NCBI GenBank assembly: GCA_949592205.1
Contig: CATIUR010000001.1
Coordinates: 73,141,559-73,205,558, forward strand
Origin: Helichrysum umbraculigerum
Taxonomy: Eukaryota > Streptophyta > Magnoliopsida > Asterales > Asteraceae
Reading direction: 5' to 3'
Length of the DNA stretch: 64,000 nt
The position numbers and the translations under genes are program-made. The first letter of the stretch is position 1. Each line of letters starts with the position of its first letter. The notes under the pieces are model-generated. The model was not told where the DNA came from. It worked only from the letters and a program-made list of their open reading frames with translations, and ran no database searches. This document shows positions 12,340 through 23,123 of the stretch, piece by piece.

Positions 12340-12826
12340 ATTCATGATCTCAGTAGTTTTAAAGATAAGCCAAACCCTTACAACCCAAATATACCACTAT
12401 CCAAACCCTTTTACCCTCACCAAACACTACAACCCTCATGAATGTCTTTGGATAATTAGCACCGTCCTCACCTAAGTGGTGGAGATCCGATTCTCGACCA
12501 AGCCTATGACGATGAGTGTTGCATGACTAGCTATTTGAGCGATTTAGTTTGTTCTAGATTGATAGGAAACCCGATACACTTTGAGTGAATTGAGTGACCA
12601 CCTTTAGTGAGATCGCCTAGTCATGTGTACTCCAAGATCATGAGATTTGGAAGTATGCCTATGAGAATCTTTTCTTGTTTAAGGAAGGATCATCTTATCT
12701 TTCCCTATATTCTTGAAATTATCTTACTTACATTTGAAAGTGGTAACTCTTAAAAATGTTGGGACTCACTCTAAAATGTTTTAAAATTTTTTCAAAAACT
12801 GAGTGTTGCTTGAGAACAAGCAACGT
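12340..12826 (+). other. Element A 3' noncoding region, second part
   Basis: Continues the A interior after C; colinear with B 36418-36908. No ORF of note. Confidence 0.8.
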
Positions 12827-12843
12827 CTAAGTGTGGGATAACT
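12827..12843 (+). other. Element A polypurine tract
   Basis: CTAAGTGTGGGATAACT directly precedes the 3' LTR. It is the fourth copy of the repeated motif. Confidence 0.7.
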
Positions 12844-13338
12844 TGATGTGACGCAAAAAGTCATGTTTTTAAGTATGATATTCCACACTTTTTGGACACA
12901 TCTTTAGTGAAAACATTCCAAAACAATCATTATTTACTAAAATTCACTAAAGTGCTCCAAATATGGGCGTTGCTGCAAAAACCACTAAAACGTCTAAATA
13001 ACGAGCAAAACAGAGCGAATAAACAACAACCAATTCTCACACCCTCATTTACCTTATGATAAGCACATTCTAACCTTATGATATGTTGTAATAGGTAAAA
13101 ACGAGACGGGAGAATCAAGAATCATGCAAATTGGGTGAAGAACGGAAGAGATACGGCTTCTACAAATCGTTAAAAGTCATTCCAAACATGCTTGAGTTAA
13201 ACACATCCAATTTCTGTGAAATTGGTACCATTAGAAGCGTAACGGAATTACGAAAGCGTGAGCGCAAGAATCGAGTCAAACGGACGTGTAACGAAGGAGA
13301 TACGGGCATTTTAAGCAACGAAGGAAAGCCGAAACACC

Positions 13339-13410
13339 CCGTATACGGCCTTTGCAAGCCGTATACGGCCCCACAAGACCGTATACGGCCTTTTAAGACC
13401 GTATACGGCC
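13339..13410 (+). repeat. Palindrome array in A LTR
   Basis: CCGTATACGGCC at 13339, 13359, 13379 and 13399, exactly 20 bp apart. CCGTATACGG is its own reverse complement. It lies about 230 bp upstream of the TATA box. Confidence 0.93.
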
Positions 13411-13515
13411 CTTCTGACCCCATTACTGTTTTGGCAAGGCTAGGGTCCATCTGGTCATCCCCCTTCATGCTTGGTTAGCTTGTACGATGCGCTTTGATGC
13501 TTGTACGTATTTCTC

Positions 13516-13628
13516 CTTTGGCTCCAAGCATTATTCCTTTGGCTCCAAGTTTGGCTTCAACTTTGGCTCCAAGTTTGGCTCCATGGCTTGCTTCTTTGGC
13601 TCCAAGAAATATTGCTTTTGCTCCAAGG
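13516..13628 (+). repeat. TTTGGCTCCAAG array in A LTR
   Basis: About seven copies or variants of TTTGGCTCCAAG, itself a small inverted repeat (TTGG/CCAA), between the palindromes and the TATA box. Absent from element B. Confidence 0.85.
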
Positions 13629-13639
13629 TGATCATCACC

Positions 13640-13647
13640 TATAAATA
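13640..13647 (+). promoter_or_regulatory. LTR TATA box (element A)
   Basis: TATAAATA followed by a C/T-rich leader with TCTCTCTC runs. Same layout as in element B at 28233 and 37604. Confidence 0.75.
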
Positions 13648-15580
13648 GATGGCCTCCTCAACCATTTCATACACACCTCTCATTCCATTTCTCTCATCTC
13701 TCTCTAGTATAGTTTCTCTCTCTAGCACTACTCTTAGGAGTTAGAGGATAATTAGTCTTGTAGTAGGTTCTCTCTCTAGTCTTTCTCTCTAGTTTCTTAC
13801 TAGGGTTTTAAACCCTTGGACTAGTGAGAAGATTAGTGGAGGGAAACCTTTCATTTTCTAGTAGGTTAGTTATGTAATGAATTATTAGAGGCTAGATTAT
13901 GTAATGCATGGATTTTATGAAGAAATACAAGTGTTATTCTGCTCGCAATTCGTATCGGTATTATCTATCCTTTCTATTATTAATTTGTCATAATGTTCTT
14001 GTTTGATGTTTGTGATTTGTTAATATTAGAATTGTTTATTGATATGCTTTGTGATTAGTTGCTTGTATGTTTTCCATGATTTAAATAGTAGTGATGATAT
14101 TACTCCAAATATATGATATTGGGATAACATCATTATGAAACAACGAAGGTAACGTTATACGGCTTTCATTTGTATAGCGCCGGAAACATCACTAATGTGT
14201 GGAGTACGGAACGTGGAAGCTATGAAAGTCGTGGGCACAATCCGTTGTGGAATAATGTTCCCGATTATTATATAAATGGGAGTTGTTATACTTTGTTATC
14301 AGTCTAAACTTATCCGGAATATAGACTTTATCGTTCACCCTTTCCGGTCTTTCACGTGACTATTGCCCTTAGGATAGGACTTTGCAAATCCGAATACTAC
14401 GTAAACATAGTTATCTGCGTTACAGTATGAAGCTATGAGACTCCGTTAAATGGCAATGTACTTCGTATAGCGTTGGAAACACCTCGTGTGGAGTACAAAT
14501 ACGTGGAAGCTAAGGAAATGCCGTAGGATCATCTCATCGTGAATTACCTAGAAGCCACCCTTCTAGAACATGGTCTAGGATACATCAAGCTGTGGAAATG
14601 CTAAACCTTAAAAGTCCTGTACACCGTGAGTATACTTAGATTTATACAAGCTGTGGAAATACTTAATGCACTATACACCGTAAGTATACCTAGGGATGAA
14701 CGTCTGATTGTAAAGGAGGGTCTAATTCAAGACGGAAGTATTTGAGCTTAACTAATAGAATATGAGTTTTGAAAAGAAAGCAAGGAGTCGGCTGTATTCC
14801 CAGATGCTTAAACCCCTTAACTCTTCATAACCGATAGTTTAGAATAACATAGTTAAATAACCAGTACACATTTAGATGACACATTTAGGTTTAGGTGTTA
14901 AGAAAGGTCAGAGTATCCTTAATGGCAGTTTGTTACCTCATGCATGCACCCCGGAGTTATCTCCAGAGACTCACTATTCCGTAACAGGGTAGTTGAGAAA
15001 GGGTCACTGTACCGTCACAAGGGCAGTGTTAGGGGGTTGAGCAACCTGTTCTGATCAGAATTACCATAGCCTAGGTACTCAGTGACATACTAATTTAGAA
15101 CCGGAACTAAATAAGTAGGGTCCTAGTGTTTACACCTAAGTTTATTTGTTTGTCAACTGAATGTGTCCCCATATAATCATCATCTCTGCACATACACTAT
15201 CCTAAATCATGGTGAACCACGTCTTTGTTATCCTTAGGTGTTACATATGCTAGTCTCCCTTTACTTTTATGCTTTATAAGTTTTAGTAGTTTAACTAGAT
15301 AAAAACCAAAAACAATCACCTATCCACTTATTCAAACCCTAGCTTGAAAGTTAGTTTATCGGAACGAGCTCTGTTTCAATTCTACCGTCGTGAGGAACGA
15401 CCCTGGATCATCCTTACCGCATACTCGTATCAAGGTATTCGTACCAGTACCAGTAGGTAGTACGGAGGTTTAGGCTCCCCCGACTATTATAAATTTAAAA
15501 CTACCACCTGACGCCGCGCCTAGTGGAAAGGTCTGCAACGATAGGAAGCAATTCCTGAACCGACCGCTGGGTGTGCGTCA

Positions 15581-15592
15581 GTCTCCCACTTG
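15581..15592 (-). other. Copia element F polypurine tract
   Basis: On the minus strand this reads CCAAGTGGGAGAC, the form of many plant copia polypurine tracts. The 3' LTR of F should follow at once, but element A begins here instead. Confidence 0.7.
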
Positions 15593-16456
15593 GACAAATC
15601 ATCAACTACTATTGGTCTAAAGCCTATATCTCATTAACTATGTAAAGTGTGCATCCAAGCAACTACCGAACTCTAATCTCATCTTTAGAGTTAGTCCTTT
15701 AGATAAGTGATCAACCATTCCTTTGTTTCACGATATCTTATAAACCGAGACATGGATTATAATCAATCTCAAGATTCATATATGTTTTCTGATTTCCGAT
15801 TTTATTGACTATATGAGACTACTGAACTATCACTTTAGTCTCGGCCAGGCCTAGCACTTTTTAAGTCAAACTTTAATCATCAGAGGGCCCATGATATCTC
15901 TTTTCCATTTTAGGCAAAAGGAACAAATAAATATCGACTACATAGCACTAGTCATCTCATCATATCATACCTAGCATACCCTTTATAACTAGCATTTACG
16001 CACAGCGTTTGAATAGACTAAAGTATAACAGACTCGAAGAGCTAGAAACTCATGTATCTCCATTTTAAGAATAGAAGATATTATCATCTTAAAATCACTC
16101 GTGATTTAATCCATGAAGTGATCTCTTTAAGTGCGGGTTTCTCCTATACTTAAATCCCCATTAAGTACCCATGAGTGTTGCAGCAATCTCCATGCCATGT
16201 CTAATCTCCATAGACATCTACTAACACTCCATGACAGTTTTGATTCACCACATACTTCCTATAGTGTGATCGACTGAGGAGGTTTGAGTAAGAACTTATT
16301 ACTCTGGAAGTGGTGTCTAAACATGCAAAACTGAAACACAACGACAAACAATAGTAAATGGTAGAACTCCTTCCCATTAAAAATATCCATTATTAATCAC
16401 CAAGTCTATTACAGTTTCTATCATTGTTTATAACGTTTCAAATTCAAACTAATGAA
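15593..16456 (-). other. Copia element F 3' noncoding region
   Basis: About 860 bp between the RNase H stop codon and the polypurine tract. No ORF. Confidence 0.7.
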
Positions 16457-17326
16457 CTAAAACTTTACATTATCTCTTAAACCTATGCTCCTAGCATGTT
16501 CATCGCGCTTGGACTTTCCTAGAGGCTTTGTGAAAGGATCAGCTGGATTATCCTCTGATTTTATGCTCTTCACAATTACATGTTCTTCTTTGACTTTCTT
16601 TCGAACAAAATGGTATTTCCTTTCAATGTGCTTTGACTTTCTGTGATCCTTGGGTTCTCTACTCAAGGCAACCGCACTTTCGTTATCACAGAATATAGCA
16701 ATAGGATCTTGTACCATTGGAACAACTCCGAGATCTCCAATGAAATTCCTCATCCAGATAGCTTCCTTTGCCACTTCACTAGCCGCAATGTACTCAGACT
16801 CACATGTAGAGTCTGCTACTGTATCTTGCTTAGAACTTTTCCATGTCACCTCTCCCCCATTCAGTAGGAATACCCAACCAGACTGTGATCGACAATCATC
16901 TCTGTCTTTTTGGAAATTAGCATCACTATAACCCGTTACTCTAAGTTCTTCTTCTCCACCATAAACCAAGAACCTGTCTTTAGTATTTCTCAAATACTTA
17001 AGAATATTCTTTACAGCTGTCCAATGACCTTCACCAGGATTCTGCTGATGTCGACTCACTAAGCTCAAAGCAAATGAGACATCAGGCCTTGTACACGTCA
17101 TGGCATACATGATCGATCCTATAGCCGAAGCATATGGGATTCGACTCATTCTGTCCAATTCTTGTTCAGACTTTGGACATAGATCCTTACTGATCTTAAT
17201 GCCATGATTCAAGGGTAAGTTCCCTTTCTTAGAATTTTCCATATTGAATCTTTTCAGTATTTTATCTATGTACGTATCCTAGCTGAGTCCTATGAGACGT
17301 TTTGACCTATCTCTGTAAATCTTTAT
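16457..17326 (-). pseudogene. Copia F pol, C-terminal part (end of RT and RNase H)
   Basis: Minus-strand reading from 17326 continues the reverse transcriptase that solo LTR D interrupts (IYRDRSKRLIGLS, then an in-frame TAG), then a 261-codon open stretch. It contains the copia connection (YASAIGSIMYAMTCTRPD) and RNase H landmarks: GYSDANF, SKKQ-like SSKQDT, then SESEYIA-like CESEYIAAS, CDNESAVALS, and the terminal histidine region RSKHIERKYHFVR. In life it would degrade RNA in the RNA-DNA hybrid. The C-terminus is intact and ends DNVKF. One stop codon and the LTR insertion make it non-functional as part of pol. Assignment to Ty1-copia is firm; the subfamily is not resolved. Confidence 0.92.
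17322..17326 (+). other. Target-site duplication of solo LTR D (left)
   Basis: TTTAT here and at 19862-19866. Confidence 0.93.
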
Positions 17327-18477
17327 TGTAACACCCCCAAATTTGATGATTTGCGGAAGCACGATTTGGGTGTTACTAATCAATAACAAAGCACAAAGAT
17401 ATATATAGTAAACGACTCTATATGCGTCATTTTAACAAAATATATTGATATTGAAATGTTTACAACATTTATAGTTTTACATAGCTCGAGTTTAAAATAA
17501 AAGGAGATTTCAGTACATAAGTACTTGTACAAAATATACTAATGCAAGAAAATCTTAAACGTCTGTATGCTGACTCGAGCTAGAAGTCCTGAAGCAGAAA
17601 CAACCTACTGCTTGGTACCTGCGATACATGCTAAATGGGTCAGCTAAAGCTGGTGAGCTCACAGGTTTGATATCAAGTAATATAGTATGAACCGCAAGAT
17701 TTAAAAATGATTGAATTGCATCCAGCAATTGATAATGTATATGTATACAGCCATGAGCACATAGTTGAGCTTAACTCGAGGGTCGGGTCCCCTATAGAGA
17801 ATTCCGGGCGCGGTGCCTCCACGAATGCCTAATCAACATTCGTCTTCCCAAATATTAGTACGTCCGTTTACCCGGTTAGTGCTTGCTAACCCGAACGAGG
17901 AGGGTCAATCCTATATGGTACCATATACTAATATTCACGCTACAACGTATTAACAACTATGCTGACGGAGGACTTTAAATGATTAGTTGTGAAAAACTCA
18001 TGTAGTATATGAGAATGTTTGTACTTGCGTTCACATGTTAAAAATGAGCAATATATCACACCCCTGAGTAAAATAGTAAAAAGAGGGGCTATGAGACTCA
18101 CCTGAGTCTTGTGAGTTTAACTTAATAAACTTGAGTTGATTAGCCGAGTATGAAGTCCAAAGACTTGTAACCTGAGGGTGTCCACGACACGCGATGGTTA
18201 TAATCATGATTGGGTATCTCAAAAGATCACCCTTGTAGTTGTTACACAACTATATATGTCCAAATTACTACGATTTGGTTGATTTGTTAATTGTTTGAAA
18301 CGTGTACGGCCCGTTGGTGACGGTTTGTAACAATAGTCCTGATGTTATCACATTGATTTCGAAGTGTTATACTTGAAAAGTATATTCCATTATGTTTGAA
18401 AAGTTGTATCATATAAGCGTTTTGAAGTCATACAAGTTTGACACTTGGTGAGAAATGTGCTTACGGAATCTAAGTAC

Positions 18478-18534
18478 GGGGGTCCGGGGGCAGCGCCCCT
18501 GGCGGGGTCCAAGGGGCTGGCCCCTGGCTGGGGT
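18478..18534 (+). other. G-quadruplex-prone block in LTR D
   Basis: Four G-runs in 57 bp: GGGGGTCCGGGGG, then GGCGGGG, AAGGGG and further GG pairs, interleaved with complementary C-runs. Sense strand of the LTR is the C-rich one. A homologous block is in LTR I at 49055-49145. Confidence 0.7.
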
Positions 18535-18679
18535 CGAGATGCCAGGTCAGCTCGAAAAATTTTTATTTCTACTATATTGCTTTGGTGAAAAAAGCATCTG
18601 GGATCTGAATTCGGGTAAAATCGAGTGATAAATTTCGAGTCTCGACACTTAGTAAAAATCTGAGTTTTCTGTGTTTTGC

Positions 18680-18960
18680 GACACAATATGCGACACAAAA
18701 GTTTGTCATGCGACACAAGGGCTGTGTCGCATAGAAATGCGACACAATATCTATACTACACAAGGGTTGTGTCGCATAGATGCGAGATGCTGATTCAACA
18801 ACGACATAGTGATTGTGTCGTATGAAAATACAACATAAGATGCGACACAACGTTGTGTCGTAAAGGGTACGACACAAAAGGGTTTATACGACACTAGGTG
18901 CGACATAATAGGCAAAATACGACACTACATGCGACACAAGGCTTGTGTCGCATTGAAGAA
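18680..18960 (-). repeat. Inverted TGCGACACAA repeats in LTR D
   Basis: About ten copies of TGCGACACAA or its complement TTGTGTCGCA in alternating orientation, so neighbouring copies can fold into hairpins. LTR I has the same motif at 48690-48970. Confidence 0.85.
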
Positions 18961-19861
18961 CACCAGCCCAGAAAGTCCGACTGTCGAGATTTTTCCGGCC
19001 AAAAACCCAATTCAAACCCGTTTTTAAGCTATAAAATCGTGTTCTACACTTTGTAATGGACATATATAAGTTATATAAACAACTAACAAGTGAAAAATAC
19101 TAAGAATCGAAAGGTTTCGGGATTTTGTCGGAAACTTACAAAGTGGCGAAATGGAAATCCGGAAAGATAGAAGTGTAGATCGTTGCGAGGTGGTCGTGAA
19201 TCTCTAAAAATATTGATGATCCGAGTGCGTTTCGTGATGTTATTTGTCGATTTTGTGAGTTTGTGGGTGGTTTTCTTTTTAGAGAGAAAAGAAGAGAGAG
19301 AGAAGAAAGAAAAGTGAGAAATGAGAGAAAGAGAGAAGGGAGGTGGAGGTTATCCTCCACTTTTCCAGTTTTCGCCCTGCGCTCCGCGTGGTGTTCGTTT
19401 TCTCCGTCATTTAATGTTTTAATAAATATTTTGCGCGTTAATTATCCATTTTAAAATACGAATGTTGTTTAATAATTTAATTAAATTGTTTTACCGATTA
19501 TCTAATAGTTTAAAGATTTAAAATGTGGTTTAGATAATTTGCGTATTTTGTTGTTAATTAGGTAAATTTCAATTGTACGAAGCGGGACAACTTTGGGTAA
19601 TACATTTAAACAGTAGTTTGGACCCAGTAATGTTTTCAGAAAATGTTTTATACTTAATTATAAATTGTGTAACCAACGTCCGTATTTATGGAACCGAAAT
19701 ACATTCGATTTAAATTTCGTACGATTTAATCAAATCGCATTTCCGTGTATATTCAACAATATATATATTTCGATACATAAATTAGCCTAACACAGAACTA
19801 ATTACATGTATTAACATATGATTAGGCACTAATTACTAGTCCTAATTTGGCGGGTGTTACA

Positions 19862-20843
19862 TTTATACCTAGGATATATGCTGCATCTCCAAGATCTTTC
19901 ATAGCGAAACACTTTCCCAACCAGGCTTTTACACTTTGTAAAGTTGGGATATCATTTCCTATGAGCAGTATATCATCCACATATAATACTAAGAATACTA
20001 CAATACTTCCACTGAACTTGACATATATACAGGACTCATCTTCACTTCTAGAAAATCCAAACTCTATGACCTTTTCGTGGAAGCAGTTCCAGCTTGTTTA
20101 AGTCCATAAATGGCCTTTTCAAGCTTGCACACTCTATTAGGATACTTTGCATTTTCAAAACCTTCCAGTTGTGTCATGAACACATCCTCTGTCAGTTTCC
20201 CGTTAAGGAAAACGGTTTTGACATCCATCTGCCAAATTTCATAGTTATGAAATGCAATTATGGCTAGCATAATCCTAATTGACTTAATCTTAGCTACTGG
20301 TGAGAAGGTTTCCTCATAATCAATCCCATAGGTTTGAGTATAGCCCTTTGCTACCAACCTAGCTTTATAAGTGTGTACTTTCCCATCCATGTCTGTCTTC
20401 TTCTTGAAGATCCACTTACAACCCACCGTCTTAAGACTGGGTGTAGTGTCAACCAAATTCCAAACTTGATTGTCATACATGGACTGAATTTCGCTTTTCA
20501 TAGCTTCCTTCCATTTAGCAGCCTCAGGGCCTGCCATCGCTTCCTTGTAGTTAGTAGGCTCATCTAATTCACCAAGTGTACTATCACTTATCTTATCCTC
20601 TTCTTCTATTTGGTAACCATAATAGAACTCAGGAGGATTGCTAACTCTACTAGATCTGCGAACGGGTAAGGATATGTCTTCAGGTTCAACAGGTGTTTCC
20701 ACCTCTTGTTGAATGTCAGTGTTTATTATAGGTTCTTCATCGGTAGATTCTTGAATTTCTTCAAGATCAATTTTACTCCCACTGTCCTCTTTAGATATCA
20801 TTTCTCTCTCAAGGAACACTCCTCTTCGAGCTACAAAGACCAC
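19862..20843 (-). pseudogene. Copia F reverse transcriptase, N-terminal and palm part
   Basis: Minus strand. Starts in the linker after integrase (acidic, Pro-rich, RRSSR), then the copia RT opening (WKEAMKSEIQSMYDNQVW, CKWIFKKK, YKARLVAKGYTQ, GIDYEETFSPVAK) and IWQMDVKTVFLNG. After KAIYGLKQAG the frame shifts near 20085-20100, and beyond it the catalytic YVDDILLIGN box is still readable. The sequence ends at ILGIK, where solo LTR D enters. The enzyme would copy RNA into cDNA; this copy cannot, because of the frameshift and the 2.5-kb insertion. The region upstream (20844-20966) is the same frame with three stops. Confidence 0.92.
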
Positions 20844-21986
20844 ATTATCCTTGGGTCTGTAGAATAAATATCCAAATGACTCTTGTGGATAACCGACGAA
20901 AAGACACTTTTCAGATCTGGAGTCTAGTTTGTCCTAAGTTTCCTGTCTAACTTAAACTTCACAACCTCAGATTTTGATGTGACCAAGAGAAGGTCTCTTT
21001 CCCTTCCACATCTCATAAGGTGTCTTTGAAACTTTCTTAGTGGGTATTTGATTTAGAATATGGGCGGCTGTTTCTAATTCATAACCCCAGAAACTTATTG
21101 GAAGTGTTGCTCGACTCATCATAGACCGAACCATGTCTAACAAAGTTCTCTTTCTCCTCTCAGCAACACCATTAAGCTGTGGTGTTCTAGGAGGAGTCAA
21201 TTGCGAAACTATTCCACAGTTTCTAAGATGATCGAGAAACTCGATACTAAGGTACTCTCCTCCCCTATCGGATCGGAGAACCTTTATCTTTCTGCCCTGT
21301 TGATTCTCTACTTCGCTTTGATATCTTTTGAACACCTCAAAAGTATCCGACTTATGTTTGATCAGATAAACATGTCCAAATCTACTGAAGTCATCAGTAA
21401 ATGTAACATAGTATCTATTTCCATCTTTTGTAGCACATCGGAATGGTCCACATACATCTGTATGTACCAAGTCCAATAATCCTTCACATCTTTCACACGA
21501 TCCAGTGAATGGTGATTTGGTCATCTTGCCTAATAAACAAGATTCGCATACATCATCCGACTTGAGATCGAATGATTCCAACACTCCATCCTTTTGGAGT
21601 TGGGCGATGCGTTTCTTGTTTATGTGCCCAAGACGATAGTGCCACAACTTGGATTTATCAATTTTATTAGACGAATCAACATTTAAAATAACATTGCTAA
21701 CACATTCAACATTTTCATATATGCCTTTGTAAGGAGAAGCTTTAAAAATAAAACAATTATTTAAATGAACCAAAATATCTCCATTTCCATTATCAAAAGA
21801 AAAATGATAACCATCTTTATACAAAGCAAAAAATAAAATAATGTTTCTAGTCATTTCTGATGAATAATAGCAATTATTTAAATCTATCGTAACTCCAGAA
21901 TTCAACATGAGCTCAAATCTTCCAATCTTCGTCACAGGTACAATTCCCTTGTTTCCCATAACTAAGTTGAGCTCTCCATGCTTCAC
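20844..21986 (-). pseudogene. Copia F integrase region
   Basis: Minus strand, 339 open codons and then a stretch with three in-frame stops (to 20844). Landmarks in order: GAG-pre-integrase zinc finger (LWHYRLGHIN, then CESCLLGKMTKSPF), the DDE core with first Asp in LVHTDVCGPF, second Asp in VLRSDRGGEYLS, and the Glu region TPQLNGVAERRKRTLLDMVRSMM, then the TPYEMWKGKRPSLGHIKI segment. This would be the DNA-joining enzyme. It shares one reading frame with gag upstream and RT downstream, as expected for a single copia polyprotein. The stop codons before RT, one apparently from TGG to TGA, mark it as decayed. Confidence 0.92.
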
Positions 21987-22007
21987 ACTTCTACTTTCCT
22001 TTAGCCC

Positions 22008-23000
22008 CTATAATACAGTGCAAATGTGATTACCATATCCTGTATCCAGAACCCATGAATTAGAAGTTGTTGTATTATGGAGTTCGATCATAAACATACC
22101 TGAGTGAATACTCTTCTCGACCTTTCCATCTTCAAGGTCCTTCAGGTATTTTGGGCAGTTACGCTTCCAATGCCCCTTTGTGTTGCAGTAGAAGCACACT
22201 GCTTCCTTTGGGTCACTAACAGGTGCAATCTCAGAATCGGTCCCTTTCTTAGACCTGCGAACGGACTTTCCATCAGTAGTCTTCCTTTTCCAATTTGAAT
22301 TTGACATTTTCCTTTTCTTTGCACTTTGACCAACAGTCAACACAGGAGCTGCTAAGCCAGAGGACACATCATCTTTCTTGATTCCTTGCTCAGCAGTTTG
22401 CAGTAAATTATGGAGTTCCATTATTGAGCCTTCTCTCTCATTCATATTCATCTGATATGACATTACAAACTGATTGTAGACAGCTGGCAAACTGGATAGA
22501 ATTATGGCGATGGAAAACTCTGTGTCAAATACCATGTTCAATGACTCCAACCTATCAAAGTACCATTTCATCTCTAAGACGAAAGCACAGATAGAAACTC
22601 CAGGTTTGGGCTTGCAAGCCATGAGGGATTTCACCACATCAAGGCGTTCTTTGCTTGCCTTAGCTTGAAACATTTCTTTCAGAGCCCAAGTGTTTTCAAA
22701 AGTCTTTTGCAGTTCAGGGCTCATGGAAGATGCCATGATACAAGACACTTTATTCGCATCATCATAATGTTTCCGGTGTGCCTCAATCTCCTCTTGGGTT
22801 GATTCTTCATCAATTATGGGAATCTGCTCATCGAGAACATACTCCTTGTTCTCGTACCTCAAGGTAAACCTTAGGTTTCGCATCCAGTCCATATAGTTTG
22901 GACCGGTTAGTCTTTCCCTTCCAAGAACTGAGAGTAGTGAGAAGTTCGAGTTATGTGCCGGATTGGGGACGGGAGGATTTGCACCATTTAAATTAGTCAT
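22008..23000 (-). pseudogene. Copia F Gag and start of protease
   Basis: 330 codons on the minus strand. The N-terminal half is the copia Gag fold (ERLTGPNYMDWMRNLRFTLR; ASSMSPELQKTFENTWA; SSLPAVYNQFVMSYQMN). A basic stretch and the zinc knuckle CFYCNTKGHWKRNC (C-X2-C-X4-H-X4-C) follow, then the protease active site WVLDTGYGNHIC. A TAG at 22008-22010 ends the ORF just after the Asp-Thr-Gly box. The next ORF (21986 down) is in the same frame only 7 codons on, so this is a single nonsense mutation in a gag-pol polyprotein. Gag packages the element RNA in a cytoplasmic particle. Confidence 0.9.
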
Positions 23001-23120
23001 CTATGAGATAAAACAGTTTTAGTTAGTTTGAATATTCCTTAATTATTTACCCAATTTTCTAAATTAAGGCTAGGATCCATATTTTCAGTTTTATAAAAAG
23101 GGTCGCCGTAATCATATAAC
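23001..23120 (-). other. Remnant of copia F leader and junction with H
   Basis: Upstream of the F gag start; AT-rich. Neither a primer-binding site (reverse complement of TGGTATCAGAGC) nor a 5' LTR of F is present. The boundary with H lies somewhere between about 23100 and 23165. Confidence 0.45.
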
Positions 23121-23123
23121 TAA

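Larger units (their letters stand above)
12844..15580 (+). mobile_element. Element A 3' LTR
   Basis: 2737 bp, from TGATGTGACGC to GTGCGTCA. Left to right: a U3 with four GCCGTATACGGC-type palindromes and a CTTGGAGCCAA-type array, TATA box at 13640, CT-rich leader, then R/U5 sequence shared with element B. The five bases after it (GTCTC, 15581-15585) should be the target duplication; the partner is outside the window. Confidence 0.93.
17327..19861 (-). mobile_element. Solo LTR D (Tekay-like, minus orientation)
   Basis: 2535 bp with TGTAACACC...GGTGTTACA ends and perfect TTTAT duplications, and no internal region, so it is a solo LTR left by LTR-LTR recombination. Orientation follows homology to C and I (the GGAAGC-type 3' end is at the left). 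It holds inverted TGCGACACAA repeats (18680-18960), a G-rich block (18478-18534), a GTAAGT donor-like site (19139) and a CAGGTGAGT box near 18100. Confidence 0.93.

Noticed and set aside
13131..13478. ORFs over the palindrome arrays (also 27889-28257, 37395-37628)
   Set aside because: Repeating RIRPF or GPYT peptides come from the 20-21-bp palindrome spacing; inside LTR U3.
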